A stretch of 64,000 nt of DNA from contig RCTD01000020.1 of NCBI GenBank assembly GCA_014898415.1, forward strand, positions 62,001 to 126,000, in the 5' to 3' direction. Made by a program: the position numbers and the translations under genes. The notes under the pieces were generated by a model. The model saw nothing but the letters and a program-made list of their open reading frames with translations. It was not told where the DNA came from and ran no database searches. Below are positions 36,581-47,326 of this stretch, piece by piece (within the stretch, counting starts at the first letter, position 1; each line of letters starts with the position of its first letter). The DNA is from Stromatinia cepivora. Its lineage: Eukaryota > Ascomycota > Leotiomycetes > Helotiales > Sclerotiniaceae.

Positions 36581-37760
36581 TCAACGGAAAAAATGAATAC
36601 TCACACTACACAACTTAACTCCCCCTCCCTCAACACCCATTCCTGGTGCGACCGTATCAATCTCTCTATGTAGAGCTCTCAACCCCCTAAATTCCATACT
36701 TTCCCACCAATCTAGAAAAACACTTGCAGTAATACCTTGCCACTCAAAAATATGCATTTCCACCAATATTTGACCAATAGGGAATTCTGGTTTTGCTGGG
36801 TCAGGAGACGTAAGTGCACCTGCTCCGCCTGGAAGTGTATGGCCGTTTAGAGAAGAGAGAGCATTATATTCCGAGTATTCTATATCAGTTTTCAGGATGT
36901 CACTATTTTACCGAAATCTCTAGCATTAGCCTTTCTTCTTTTCTGTAAAGGGTAAAAAGATTTTGATAAGGATCAAAGTATATAGGCATGGGGATACTCA
37001 CATATAATCATGCCCATTCCGTTTCATCAATTCTTGAATGGTAAAAAGCCGATTCCCTTCATCCGTAGCTCCATTTGCTCCATTTCTCTCAAAATGTGCC
37101 CTTCCTCTCATTTCTTCAGTGACTTCTGTACCAAAATTAAAACCTGGTACACGTTGATCATAACCCCAAACTTCACACTTCGTCCGACCAAGTATTTCTG
37201 CTTCGAATGAGGAGTCATTTCCTACACCTATTTTCATTTCGAGTCAATAACAAACTTTGACCTCACGACTACAAAATTCACCACTTACCAAAACTATAAA
37301 CCACACAAGGCCTTTTTCCTTCCACAAATTTACTAATCCCACAAATCCACCAACCCCCTTCTCCAAGCCTACCAAGCCTCTCCATTTCCCAAGGACAACC
37401 ATAACTCGGAGTGACTAAATCCCAAATACTCCATGGAGTCTCCTTGAAAGTGTTTTCATCCTTGGCAGGAAAGAACCCTCGATCTGGAAAATTACGTCTG
37501 ATCTCTCTTCTTTTTGCTACTCCACGCTGGTATATTGCTTCGGATTGTTGCATAAATGCATTGAGATTTGGACGTGAGATGGGTATGAAATGAAAGGTCT
37601 CCAGTGTTGGAATGGAGAATGGTACCTTCGATCTAGCCTTTGACGGGACGGCAATGAAGACAGCTAAGAGAATTAATGAGGTTAAGAACAGGATTTGGAT
37701 GGGATTATTGGATCGCATGGTGGAATTGGGATTCTTGGGATGGTAGTGTTCTGAATACAC
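36581..37760 (-). CDS. Membrane-anchored methyltransferase-like protein
   Basis: Three exons: 37,760-37,289, 37,227-37,002 and 36,902-36,581. The introns are 37,288-37,228 (GTAAGT..TAG) and 37,001-36,903 (GTGAGT..TAG). The product is about 339 residues. A single hydrophobic segment (IQILFLTSLILLAVFIAVP, about residues 21-39) gives a type II membrane anchor. The luminal part has the pattern of the fungal/animal Methyltransf_22-like family: SIWDLVTPSYGCP, ERLGRLGEGGWWICG, CVVYSFG, SSFEAEIL, CEVWGYD, MKRNGHDYIDILK, DIEYSEY and FLDWWESMEF. The usual motif is KIDIEGAE; here it is KTDIEYSEY, so the acidic residues are kept. Substrate is unknown; relatives are assumed to act in the secretory pathway. 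Translation may instead start at Met15 (37,718). The 3' end could use another small intron near 36,610, giving a C-terminus INMEWDALT. Confidence 0.7.
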
Positions 37761-38793
37761 TGTAGAATGGAATACTCGATTACTTCGTGAATGGCTTCCT
37801 CTGACCGGAAAGTTGGAAATGTGTAGTCGAAGTTGCGAGGAAAAGGGTACAATGAGGAAAAGCCTTCACTCATTTCGCTTCAATACCTTTTTCTTTTTGA
37901 GGCGTTTATGATTGCGCATATGTGGAAATCAAGGGCAATTGTTTCCTCTCAGTCTCAGAATTTTCAGCCAATGGAAGGTATGAGAAGTTTTTCTGCTTTC
38001 TTTTTGCGACACATAGCCGAACTCCTTGCTTGGAACATATTTTCGGGTGTCGGCAAACTTATCATTCATGCAGCCCGACATACTCGTAAAATGCGATCAC
38101 TTTTCGATATCAATTTACTACCACATCCCATAATTGCCCAAATGCTTTTCCCCAGCCGCAGGTTTATCGTCATTCCCACAAAGAAAGTTTTTTTTTTTTT
38201 CATACTAAACATGGACAGCAGGTTTATCAAGGTCGTGTGCTAGAGATAGCATATAGCCTGTCTCCCGAGTAGTCTTTGTGTGCTGCCAAATCCATCATTT
38301 ATCCACAGGATTGATTGGGCTTAAGCACATCCACTGTCCATCGTTCTCAGCTCTACTTCCAGCCTACCTTTGGAAATTTCGCAGCCAAGATCACACCAGC
38401 CGGTTCCAAAAGTAGGCCATGACGTACCTTTCTTTCGACCGATGCCCTCTGCTCCCCCCACTCCGGTCTGTTTTGTTAAGTACCTTTGATTTTCCAATTG
38501 CCCATGTGGTCATACGAATAGGTGCTGATAAAACGACCATTTAAAATGCCCATGCTAATCATCATATGGAATAGTGACATAGAATATTATGTCTTCATCA
38601 CAGAGGACGCACAATGGAAGTTGCCGGCCTCAACCTCCCATCCAGATAAAAGCAAAACAGTTTTTCCAATTCTATCTGATCTGTTAGTGTTGTTATCTAT
38701 ATACATACCGGGTTTTAATATTTGTCATCTCCTCCGCATCTATTATACCCTCTATTCTCAACATCCTGTACCGACGAATGTCTTAAATTCTAT
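37761..38793. other. Intergenic upstream of the methyltransferase-like gene
   Basis: No supportable gene. A T-run (38,190-38,200) and short random frames only. It holds the promoter of the gene at 36,581-37,760 and the 3' region of the DUF1365 gene. Confidence 0.5.
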
Positions 38794-40615
38794 TCACCCC
38801 TGCACCAACCATAACTTTCCCGTTACCCACCAAAGAACTCCAGATTTCATTAGCCACCATTGGGTTTCCGTCAAATCTATCCATCCAAAAGCAACCCAAT
38901 CACTAAGCCACATCTTAAACAGGATCTGCTGGTATAACGATGAAGTGATATGATCGGTTTCCTTCAGAACATATTTATCAAAAGTCGAAAAAACACTGCC
39001 ACCGGACTCGAGACGTGGTAAGATGCGACTGGAATAGATCGTTCGGAAGAACATGTAGGAAAGGGTGTTGATATCCGACGATGCATAATCTTCAGATCGT
39101 ATGCCAGGTTCCGTATCTAGCTGGACGGGTCGTGTCCATAGAAGATCAGTATTCGAGATGGATATGATCTCATTTTTTGATTCCATTTCAAGAGCTTGGA
39201 TGACATTAATATATTTGACGAATTGAGTGTAGAAAATTGGTGTAAAGATTGATATTTCGATAGATTCTGCTAATTGTGGGGACATTTGGGCTGAGGGCGA
39301 ATACATAATTTCTACTTTATTATCTAGAAGCCCGGCTGGTCTGTACTTCAGAACTAAAGGTTGATCCGCCGTCTCAATAAGATGTTGAAGGTATTGCCTA
39401 AATAATACCTCGAGAGTTTTCTGAGTTGTATCGGCATGTCTTGAGAGTGTCACTTTCAACGGTTCTGGGCGCGAAACCCAAGGTAATGACCGTTTGAAGA
39501 ATAATATGGAGGCTTGAACTAATGTCCGAGGAAATGTAGCGAATCCTACCCACCACCATGATAAAAGGAATTGAGTCTTTTGAAGTACTGACATGGTGGA
39601 TGGATCGAGTGCAGGGCCATCAGAGAAAATTCTTGCGACAAAAAATGGACGTTCAGTGGAACTGAGAGTCAACGTGAGATCGAGAGGATTACTTCCGGAA
39701 AGCGATGGAAAAAATGGATCGGATGCAGAGATGGAATAGGAACCACTTCGAGAATTGAATGGTGAAACATAAAACTCCTTGGACCAGGTATTTGTGAATC
39801 TCGGCCGCTTCCCTTTTGTTTTCTCTATCGTAGAGGCTTCTACATCTTTTGATGTGACAAAATAGGTGTGACGCTCGTCAAATGTATTGTTAACTTCGAG
39901 AATAACAGCTTTCAATTCTCTATTCCTTGAATAGAGGTTCCATATCGAGACCGGATTATTTTGATACCCCAAAAATTTAGAGGATGTCATGAGATACGTA
40001 TATGGATAGTCTTCATGATTTAAGCCCTGGATATTGTCAACGGGATTCCGAAATATGAAGATCTGAAATTACCTGATCGTGAAGGAACCTTTTTAATTTA
40101 CCCTCCAATCCACCAGGCGCATGACCCCGCTCCAAATAAGCGTCTCCATCAACAACATACCAAGGACTCATGGGTTGAAAATATAATAGCCTCTTATACC
40201 AAGGGGATACATCATTCTTTTCATCGACTGAAATCATTCCTCCCGAAGATCCCGTCCATCCAATCGGTATGCCGGTCAGGAGGTAGGAGTATGAGAAACC
40301 ATGTTTCTTTGGAAACAGTCTTAGATGACTTGTGTTTGCAGGGAAAAACATTGGCTTAAGAAATTGACCATCTAAACTTGTAGATGCTACCTCAAGTCCT
40401 CGAAAATACCGAACAATATGGAGAAGTGCAAACAGGAAAGCCGTGCTCCCGGTGAGAATGATGAAAGTAAATAGACCGACATATTTCTGAAATAATTGGA
40501 AAAAGAAGTATCTATTCTGTACAATTGTAAAGGCGAAGACATTTGAGATATCGGATACTGATCCGAACAGCCCGATGAGTGCAACTGAGGTGGATGCAAA
40601 ATAGGAAATACCCAT
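38794..40615 (-). CDS. DUF1365 family membrane protein
   Basis: Two exons, 40,615-40,073 and 40,026-38,794, with a 46-bp intron (GTAATT...TCCAG) whose removal keeps the frame from FLHDQ to GLNHEDYPYTYL. The product is about 591 residues. The N-terminal part has two hydrophobic segments (about residues 1-25 and 45-70). DUF1365 hallmarks follow: HLRLFPKKHGFSYSYLL; SSKFLGYQNNPVSIWNLY (usual GFNPVSFW); ELKAVILEVNNTFDERHTYF; and KEFYVSPFNSRSGSYSISA. A second hydrophobic region (about WWWVGFATFPRTLVQA) and a C-terminal Trp-rich segment complete it. The bacterial relatives are often encoded beside amine oxidases and cyclopropane fatty acid synthases, suggesting lipid modification, but the biochemical function is not established. 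No such partner lies next to it here. It shares a divergent 567-bp upstream region with MBF1. Confidence 0.85.
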
Positions 40616-41182
40616 GGCGGGATTCGAAAATTCAAGGGAGGCAATAAGGTTATTCAGGTCTTTGATGATGCATTTTCTTCCTTAAACGGCCAAGTAAGTT
40701 CTAGCTGACAGCTGTTGAATGTGATGCCAGGGATATATGTGGAAGGATTTCTATATATAAAATCTCGAAGTCATCGTATGATTGAAAAGCAATAGTGTTT
40801 GAGATTGTGTGAACATTCAAAATGTATATGGAGGGTCAATGAGTTGATAGTATCAAAAGTCCGAGAAGTCTATACTGCCCGTATCATCTTGTCCCAATAC
40901 AGCATTTCTACGGCACTCACCGCTTGTCGACGTAACTTTACCTTAGCACTGCTTACATAATAAATTCTTTTTGTATCTGATTCATTCGGCGAGAGGAAGC
41001 GCTACCAATTGCCACAAATAGAAGTCATCAATCATCCATCTTCAGCTTCTTCCAAATTATAACAATAACATCACCGCCAATTATCTCAAGACCATTTCAA
41101 GACCTTTTCAAATAGCCTTTCAACTAGTCATTATATCTTCAGGCGACACTTTTGTTAAATACCCTCACACAAATCAATCAAA
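40616..41182. promoter_or_regulatory. Divergent upstream region of the DUF1365 and MBF1 genes
   Basis: The two genes are transcribed away from each other across this 567-bp gap. The MBF1 side (41,030-41,180) is C/T- and A-rich, as in fungal leaders. No specific factor site can be defended. Confidence 0.45.
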
Positions 41183-41881
41183 ATGGAAGACTGGGAGTCC
41201 GTAACGAAGATTGGAAAGAATGTCCGTGGAGGAGCTGGCGCAAACAGAGAGACCGTCATTAGAGGAGCAGCTGCATTGAACGCCGCCAAGCGAAGTGGAG
41301 GAGCTATTACCACTGAGAAGAAATTTGCTTCCGGCAATGCTGTAAGTCAAGTCCATCCGCGTATCAATACTTACCCCTCCACCATGCGACCCCTCATTAG
41401 CCTTTTCTTCGGCCGCAATGGACCGTAAACTAACTTACATTACCAATAGGGTTCTTCAGGAGAAGGTCAACATCTCACAAAAGTCGACCGCTCTGACGAA
41501 ATCATTAAGCCAAAGACTGTCGGTCCAGATGTCGCTCGCGCCATTCAAGATGGTCGCAAGGCCAAAAACATCAAAACCCAAGCTGATCTTGCCAAACTTT
41601 GCAACACCACCCCCAAAATCGTCAATGACATGGAAAGAGGTATCGCAACCCCCGATCAGAAGGTCCTGAACAATATGGAACGAGTTTTGGGTATCAAATT
41701 ACGTGGAAACGATATTGGAGCCTCGAAATTCGGAGGTCCAAAGAAGAGTGCTACGCCTGCTCCTGCAGCAAAGGCAGCGCCTGCTAAGACTACGATTAAA
41801 ATTGTTCCTCCTACGTCTGGACCACCGAGTGCGAAGAGTGGAACGCCCAAGACTGGTACTCCAGGTGGGGCAGATGAATAG
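41183..41881 (+). CDS. mbf1: Multiprotein bridging factor 1 (transcription coactivator)
   Basis: MBF1 bridges sequence-specific activators (Gcn4-type bZIP factors) and TBP. Two exons, 41,183-41,341 and 41,450-41,881, are separated by a 108-bp intron (GTAAGT...CAATAG). The product is about 196 residues. The N-terminal MBF1 domain starts [18 protein letters not shown] and contains [18 protein letters not shown] and EKKFASGN. The helix-turn-helix (Cro/XRE-type) domain includes [35 protein letters not shown] and [20 protein letters not shown] low-complexity Ala/Pro/Lys/Thr-rich tail follows and makes it longer than the common 150 residues. The start has an AAAATGG context after a pyrimidine- and A-rich leader. 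High confidence in identity. Confidence 0.95.
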
Positions 41882-42631
41882 TAGATGAAAGCGATGTGAT
41901 GCTCCGGGAAGGGAGTTTTATAAGATGAATTGGTGGATGGTGGATGCTTTAAGCAATGGAGTTTATGAATAGACGAGATGCGTGAAGGAATAAATGAAAG
42001 CATTAGATCTAAAAAAAAAAGTATCATTGCATTGGATCTCAATATTTTTGCGTCAGACGAATATGGTCTTCTACGCAATAAAAAATCTGTCTCCCATCTT
42101 TTGCAACACGTTGACATCCATCTGCCCATCTTTGTTCTTGATAAAATGTTGAAAAATGTCTTCACCTTGCTCTTTATAGGACTATTGCTTTCTTACCTAT
42201 TCAAACTTCGAAATTTCCATGTCGTGGGCGCAGTGCGGATCCCATTTATGATCGACATAATCAACCTTCGACTTAGCACAAGAACGGAAACCAAAGCAAG
42301 TACCTTGTGGGGTTGGAGGACAATATCAAGCACGAAATAACAAAAAACATCTAGCTATTCATATACCTCTAAGATCAATGGAGAAAAAGGCATTGAGCAA
42401 CTATTTGTTGCGCTAATCTGTCTATCTCCATATCCTATTCTTTCTTCGTGTTCCTTATTCCTTGGTCCTGTATCCCGTATGATCTGACCGGCCATACAAA
42501 TTCGTTGAACCATAGCATATTTCGTCTCTAATTTATACAAAAACAAGGGTATCTTTTTCTAGCAATAAAATATACAGTACTCAACACTCATTCACAAGCC
42601 CTCCTTCTCAATATCCCACACAACAATAATT
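41882..42631. other. Convergent 3' region between MBF1 and the Cdt1-like gene
   Basis: No gene supported. One plus-strand frame (41,978-42,340) has a hydrophobic segment but no family and lies in the expected MBF1 3' untranslated region. Confidence 0.45.
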
Positions 42632-44212
42632 TCATGCACCTTGAGCTTTCTTGACCCTTTCCCTCACACTCTCCTCCTCAACCCTCCTCTCTCTGTCAAA
42701 GACCACCGCTTCCACCTTGCCCATATTCGCCAATTGGACCCATTCAGGGGCAATTTCATCCGCTAATAGTTTCACAACGGTAATTGCCTCATTTTTCGAT
42801 AAAGGAGTCTTAAATGAATCCTTCAATTTTCCAATTAAAGTCGGCATTGTGAAAGAAATTCTCTGCTGGCCAGCTGATCCTGCTGTACTAACGATACTGA
42901 GGACCTTAACCACTTCTTCCATTCTTGATAAAGCTGCTTTCCGAGCTACTTGTTCGGGAGAAGGGGCTTGGGGGAGGAGAGATTGTCTGAGTTGTTTGGC
43001 GCGAAGACGTTCGAGAAGAGTGGGTTTTTTTTCGGTGGAAGTTGAAGCAGACGTGGAAGTTGACTTGGAAGTTGCAGCTCCGATAAGAGCGGGTGAAGAT
43101 TTTGTTCTTCTGAGGTCTTTTTTCGCGACAATTCCTGCTTTCATATCTTCGAGTCGACGCTGTCCTTTGGCGAGGAGGGGTGTCATTTTCGAGAGTGAGG
43201 AACAAGGTGTGATTGCCTCTAGTGGTAATTCCTTCATAAATGCCTCAACTGTGATATCATCCTCCTTCGACTCCCACTGCATCATCAATTTCTGAATAAA
43301 TATGCCATTGAGTCTCTCTTCATCAATTGGCCTGAGGTTATTGCCCTTTTCACCCCCATTTCGAGCTTCAATTTCCACACATATCTTTCCGAATCCATAA
43401 TCTGAAAGAGCAATGGTAGAAAGCTTTTGGTCTTCTGCGCTATCGTTGATGTGGGAGTTTAGGATACCAAGAGCCTGGCGGATGTCGTCCAAGACAACCT
43501 TCCGTTTTCCCCATGCTCGGGCGACATCTGGACAGAGATTACGTAAGTCTGCGGGTGCATTAGATCCATTGTGGGCGTAATGGAGTGTAAGTGTTGTGAG
43601 AAGAGCAGCGTGGAGATTTATGATTTCGATGAGTTCGGCAGGAATCGATTCTTTAAGATCTTCTTTTGTTTCTCCTTCTTCCTTCTTTCCATCGACGCAA
43701 ATTTGCGAATTTCCAAGAGGAAGTGCTGACTTTTCTGAGCCAGACCTTGAAGAGATGGAGCGTAAAGACGAAAAAGAAGGTCTTTTCTGTACAGGTCTTT
43801 TTGGAGTTTGTAGAAGGAGGCGATCGAGGAGAGTACGCGCGCCTTTGGTTGGGGTATCGGTAGTGATTGAGGATGTTTTGATAGGTTTGCGCGGTGTCTT
43901 TGGAACTTTTGCTGGAAGGATCAGTTGCCGTGGAACTACTTTAATATCTTTCCCAGTTGTTGCCTTTTCAACGACACTTGATTCCTCAGTATCCAATTTC
44001 CGCTTCCTTAGATTTATTGACGGTTTATCCAATTCAGTAATTGTGACTGATACCCCGTCGGCTTGTTTATTCTTGTCGGCAATTAACTTTGGTCCCCTCT
44101 TCGTACTTGCTTTTGAAATCGTAGTAAAGGAAGTCAATGGTTGAATCTTGGTAGTTGTTGCAGTTCTCGAAGTAGTCACCGCGACCTTCCTTTTCTTAAT
44201 CGCAGAAGGCAT
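42632..44212 (-). CDS. Cdt1-like DNA replication licensing factor
   Basis: A single-exon protein of about 526 residues from ATG 44,212 (MPSAIKKRKVAV). An upstream in-frame ATG at 44,260 would add 16 residues of poor quality. Cdt1 loads the MCM helicase at origins with ORC and Cdc6 in G1. The N-terminal 180 residues are basic and disordered, rich in Thr, Ser and Lys, with several Pro-Lys motifs. A Cdt1 central domain-like region follows: IPAELIEIINLHAALLTTLT, LCPDVARAWGKRKVVLDDIR, LSDYGFGKICVEIE. The winged-helix C-terminal region covers EQVARKAALSRMEEVVKVLS, GKLKDSFKTPLSKNEAITVV and LADEIAPEWV, matching the Cdt1 MCM-binding C-terminal domain. Cdt1 is poorly conserved in fungi, so the call rests on the pattern of the two domains. 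No intron is needed. Confidence 0.75.
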   Translation of the reverse strand: MPSAIKKRKVAVTTSRTATTTKIQPLTSFTTISKASTKRGPKLIADKNKQADGVSVTITELDKPSINLRKRKLDTEESSVVEKATTGKDIKVVPRQLILPAKVPKTPRKPIKTSSITTDTPTKGARTLLDRLLLQTPKRPVQKRPSFSSLRSISSRSGSEKSALPLGNSQICVDGKKEEGETKEDLKESIPAELIEIINLHAALLTTLTLHYAHNGSNAPADLRNLCPDVARAWGKRKVVLDDIRQALGILNSHINDSAEDQKLSTIALSDYGFGKICVEIEARNGGEKGNNLRPIDEERLNGIFIQKLMMQWESKEDDITVEAFMKELPLEAITPCSSLSKMTPLLAKGQRRLEDMKAGIVAKKDLRRTKSSPALIGAATSKSTSTSASTSTEKKPTLLERLRAKQLRQSLLPQAPSPEQVARKAALSRMEEVVKVLSIVSTAGSAGQQRISFTMPTLIGKLKDSFKTPLSKNEAITVVKLLADEIAPEWVQLANMGKVEAVVFDRERRVEEESVRERVKKAQGA

Positions 44213-45150
44213 GATTGTATTTGTGACAAGACGCAAGAATAACCAAAAAATGCAAGGCAAGAACTATACAAGCAAAGTTGCAAATGCGAGGAAGGTGAAA
44301 TTGCAAAAAGTGAAGGTGTTCATTACTTGGTACAAAATTTGAATAAAGTGGTTGATGGAGGAACGAAAACTTATGAATAGGTTGAATTCGCGACGCGTCT
44401 TAGGGTCAATGCGTGTTTTGACGCGTAAAGTGGTTTTTGGTGGTTATAAGGTTACGAGGGGAAAATGCATCAACAAACAACCATATTTGCCGCACAGCAA
44501 AGAACATCACAGCACATCATTAAATCAACAACTCATTTGGCGCACAAAGCTTAGAACAGTCTGACTGAATCCTTATCTATTATATTGACATTCTTGCCGG
44601 AGTTTGGCATATTTCTTAATCATTCATAATTGAGCAACGCGGTCGCAAATTCATAAAGCAAAAGGCACAGCAAGATGTACAGATTAGACAACAGCAATCA
44701 ATTTGGATCCGAGGTATCTAGGTAGGTAGGTTTCTATTCAATACATATTCTTTAAGGATTTTCATATCAAGAGAAGAACTATTATTCGGTCCTCAGAACC
44801 TCTTGTATTTTGGCCTTGGCGCATTCTGAGGCTGTTACAACCACAACTTTCAAAAAAGTTTGGTTGCATGGCTGCAGCCAAAATTCATTCATTTGTATTG
44901 GGAGAAAGGTCCAACTTTGATTGCGGTTTTAGATTCAAGAAGTCTTCGCGACCTTGAAAACCCCCGTTTCGGAGGATTTGAAATAACGATTTTTGAGTCC
45001 GGGCGAGGTGGTGCTTTGAGAATCTGACCAAGGTGGCTCTGAAGGCAACTTCTGAATATACAGGATATCCTCTGTCAACCAAAACACTGCTAGGCGACTA
45101 CAACTTCCCGTACAATAACGGCATACAAACTGCGCCTGGAATTTATCGAC
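44213..45150. other. Divergent intergenic region between the Cdt1-like and first 2EXR genes
   Basis: Contains an MluI-box-like ACGCGT at 44,393-44,398 and again at 44,421-44,426 (GACGCGTC and GACGCGTA contexts), 180-215 bp upstream of the Cdt1-like start. In yeasts ACGCGT is the MBF site that drives G1/S genes including licensing factors, so two copies here fit that regulation; this link is an inference. A short GGTAGGTAGG run is at 44,721-44,731. No gene otherwise. Confidence 0.5.
44393..44426. promoter_or_regulatory. Pair of ACGCGT (MCB-like) boxes upstream of the Cdt1-like gene
   Basis: Two copies of the palindromic hexamer ACGCGT, 22 bp apart between their ends, in the promoter of a G1/S replication gene. 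In budding and fission yeast this element binds MBF (Mbp1/Swi6 or Res/Cdc10), and fission yeast cdt1 is an MBF target. Binding here is inferred only. Confidence 0.45.
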
Positions 45151-45903
45151 ATGTCTCCTCCGTTCCTCCAAACGCTACCACGGGAGATCCGCGACTTAAT
45201 CTATACTTGCATTCTCGCAGGCCCGGATGGTATCATTACGTTCTTACCATGGTCTATCAAAGTAGCGCAATCACTTTCCATACTTCGAACATGCAAACAA
45301 ATACATAGAGAATGCAAGGATGTAATTTGGGAGCACAAAGGATTGGGCCTGCGGGAGTTTCCTCAATTAGAATTCAAACTCGAAAATATATACTCAATGC
45401 TTGGCGAAACAGCACGATGGCATATACTTATACAATTGGAGGTGTTAGACTGGGATGAATTAGAATGGGTCGGGCGGAGTCTGGCAGCAGCGGCAGGGTC
45501 TTTGCAAAAACTGCACAGTATTACGATCAAGGCGAATAAAGAACGGCCACAAACGGTGGAGGAGTTCGAGGATATCCTTGATCTAAGGGAGAATGGGGAA
45601 ATAGTCGATGGGAGGCTATATCAGGAGTATCCCGGTATTCCTTCGACAGACAAAGAATCTTGGACTTGGATGATAAACACTAGTTGGCCTCGATTGTCTC
45701 CTTGGGCAAAGAGGAAATGGTTGGCTGAGATGCTGATTGACACGACAGATACAAGGAAGCTGTTATATAGAATTCACAATACATTCGGCGGACGTTTATA
45801 TGTGGATGGAGTGCTGTGTTTGAAAGAAGGGAAGCAGGTTATGGAAGATTTCAAGCTTGACTCAAGAGATGGAGAGATTAAAATTATACCCGGACGTAGG
45901 TAG
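45151..45903 (+). CDS. 2EXR / F-box-like protein, paralog 1
   Basis: A single-exon protein of 250 residues. The N-terminal motif FLQTLPREIRDLIYTCIL, followed by a SILRTCKQIHRECKDVIW helix, is the pattern of the fungal 2EXR domain, an F-box-like fold common as large families in Leotiomycetes and other Pezizomycotina. The rest is Trp- and acid-rich with no catalytic motif. The C-terminal NTFGGRLYVDGVLC segment is shared with the next gene (46,412-47,326). The function of such proteins is unknown; some F-box-like members are assumed to contact Skp1, but this is not shown for 2EXR. The start at 45,151 gives the motif its usual position close to the N-terminus. Confidence 0.75.
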   Translation: MSPPFLQTLPREIRDLIYTCILAGPDGIITFLPWSIKVAQSLSILRTCKQIHRECKDVIWEHKGLGLREFPQLEFKLENIYSMLGETARWHILIQLEVLDWDELEWVGRSLAAAAGSLQKLHSITIKANKERPQTVEEFEDILDLRENGEIVDGRLYQEYPGIPSTDKESWTWMINTSWPRLSPWAKRKWLAEMLIDTTDTRKLLYRIHNTFGGRLYVDGVLCLKEGKQVMEDFKLDSRDGEIKIIPGRR

Positions 45904-46411
45904 GAAATTACTGAAGAAATCAGGGTCGCTTGATTCATAGTTCTGGAACATCCAAAGCTTTCGAGTTTAGACTACGTTTTGAAAACCAGGTTCAGTTTAT
46001 TCATTACAACCAATCGTCACTATCATCTGAGGTTCCCAAATTTAGATCATCTTAAATAATGTCAAATTCCACGACCTAACAGGTCTTGAAAGATACGAGC
46101 AATTCACGCACTCAAACAAACCCATGTGAAGATCATCGGAGAATATCCAAGCTTCTTAAGCCGCGGAATCAATGATATGCACAATGAGGCTGCGATCTAA
46201 CAATAACATTTCCTCCACATGTAACTTCTATGTGTAGCATGTTACTTTATCTTTTCCCAGTGTGCATACTTCAGTTTGAACATGCGACAATATAACACTC
46301 GCGTCTAGGTAAACTTGTCCATCTCTGTACCTTCACATCTCCAACACCCGCGAGCCCCAGCTCTCAACTTCCATCCAAACATCCTATTCAGCCTCAATTT
46401 TTCGACTCAAA
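45904..46411. other. Intergenic between the two 2EXR paralogs
   Basis: No gene. The last 90 bp before 46,412 are C/T-rich, as in a fungal leader. No repeat linking the two genes was seen. Confidence 0.5.
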
Positions 46412-47326
46412 ATGCAGATCCGAAAGCCTCTTAATCTGTTAAACGACATCCCTAGGGAAATTCGAGACGAAATATACGAATACGCCTTTCAAACCCAGTA
46501 TAATTGTGTCATTTACCGCTGCACTCTTAAGAATACTTATCAAATCCTTCCGTACGACCCCCAAAACGACATTTGTCTCTCAAGCTCTCCTATTCCCGCT
46601 CTCGGTCTCTTAAGTACTTGTGTCCAACTATACAATGAAGCTATCATCTCCCTCTGGAAGGTAAATTCCCTTGGACTCTGGCCAGCCGATTTACTTTTCC
46701 GCCTGGGGAGTTTGGGGGAAGATGCATTTACGCATATTCAATCTTTACAAGTAAATCTGGACTTACCTGACTCGGATGATTTAAAATGGGCTGAAATGTT
46801 GTTTTCGAGAATCGGAGGAAAATGGAGTATCCGTGATGAAAGGACCGAGGGAAAAACATGGGGAAGTTTAAAAAGTGTTCAGATTAACCCGATGAGAACT
46901 GAGGAGATGAAAATGGATGTCAAATGGATGCAGCGGATTTCAGAAGCTATGCATTTGCGGTGGAAAAGTGAAGAATTACTTGCTGGTCAGAATGAAGATG
47001 CGGATAAGACATGGGGATTGTATTCTGAATGGATGGAACTTTTCCGTAAGACAGGAACACCGGGAAACGATGCATATTTAGGAAATGAGATAAAGAGGGT
47101 GGTTAGTGTGAATACGGCGTGGGATGAATGGGCTTATTGGGACCAGAACGAGTGGGTAAAGAAGTTAAGACATGGGGCTGATGTGAAAGCAATGGAGCAG
47201 GTAATGAAGGATTTGAATGAGACATTTGGGGGCGAATTGTGGGCGAATGGAATTTTGTGTTACAAAGGGGATAAGAGACTTAGGAGGGTCTTTAAGGTGA
47301 AGCCGGTGGACCTTTTGGGGTGTTAG
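46412..47326 (+). CDS. 2EXR / F-box-like protein, paralog 2
   Basis: A single-exon protein of 304 residues. The N-terminus has LLNDIPREIRDEIYEYAF followed by LLSTCVQLYNEAIISLWKVN, the same 2EXR arrangement as the gene 509 bp upstream. The C-terminal DLNETFGGELWANGILC segment parallels NTFGGRLYVDGVLC of that gene, so the two are tandem paralogs that have diverged strongly. The middle is Trp-rich and charged. The start at 46,412 (AAAATGCAG) follows a pyrimidine-rich leader. No catalytic residues are recognised, and the role is unknown. Confidence 0.8.
   Translation: MQIRKPLNLLNDIPREIRDEIYEYAFQTQYNCVIYRCTLKNTYQILPYDPQNDICLSSSPIPALGLLSTCVQLYNEAIISLWKVNSLGLWPADLLFRLGSLGEDAFTHIQSLQVNLDLPDSDDLKWAEMLFSRIGGKWSIRDERTEGKTWGSLKSVQINPMRTEEMKMDVKWMQRISEAMHLRWKSEELLAGQNEDADKTWGLYSEWMELFRKTGTPGNDAYLGNEIKRVVSVNTAWDEWAYWDQNEWVKKLRHGADVKAMEQVMKDLNETFGGELWANGILCYKGDKRLRRVFKVKPVDLLGC

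Noticed and set aside
38522..38953. Plus-strand frame of 143 codons
   Set aside because: Mostly antisense to the end of the DUF1365 gene; no domain.
41656..42165. Minus-strand frame of 169 codons
   Set aside because: Antisense of MBF1 exon 2 and its 3' region; MBF1 on the plus strand is unmistakable.
42651..43295. Long plus-strand frame of 214 codons
   Set aside because: It is the exact antisense of the Cdt1-like gene, whose Ser/Lys-rich codons keep the other strand open.
43596..44144. Plus-strand frame of 182 codons
   Set aside because: Antisense of the N-terminal part of the Cdt1-like gene.
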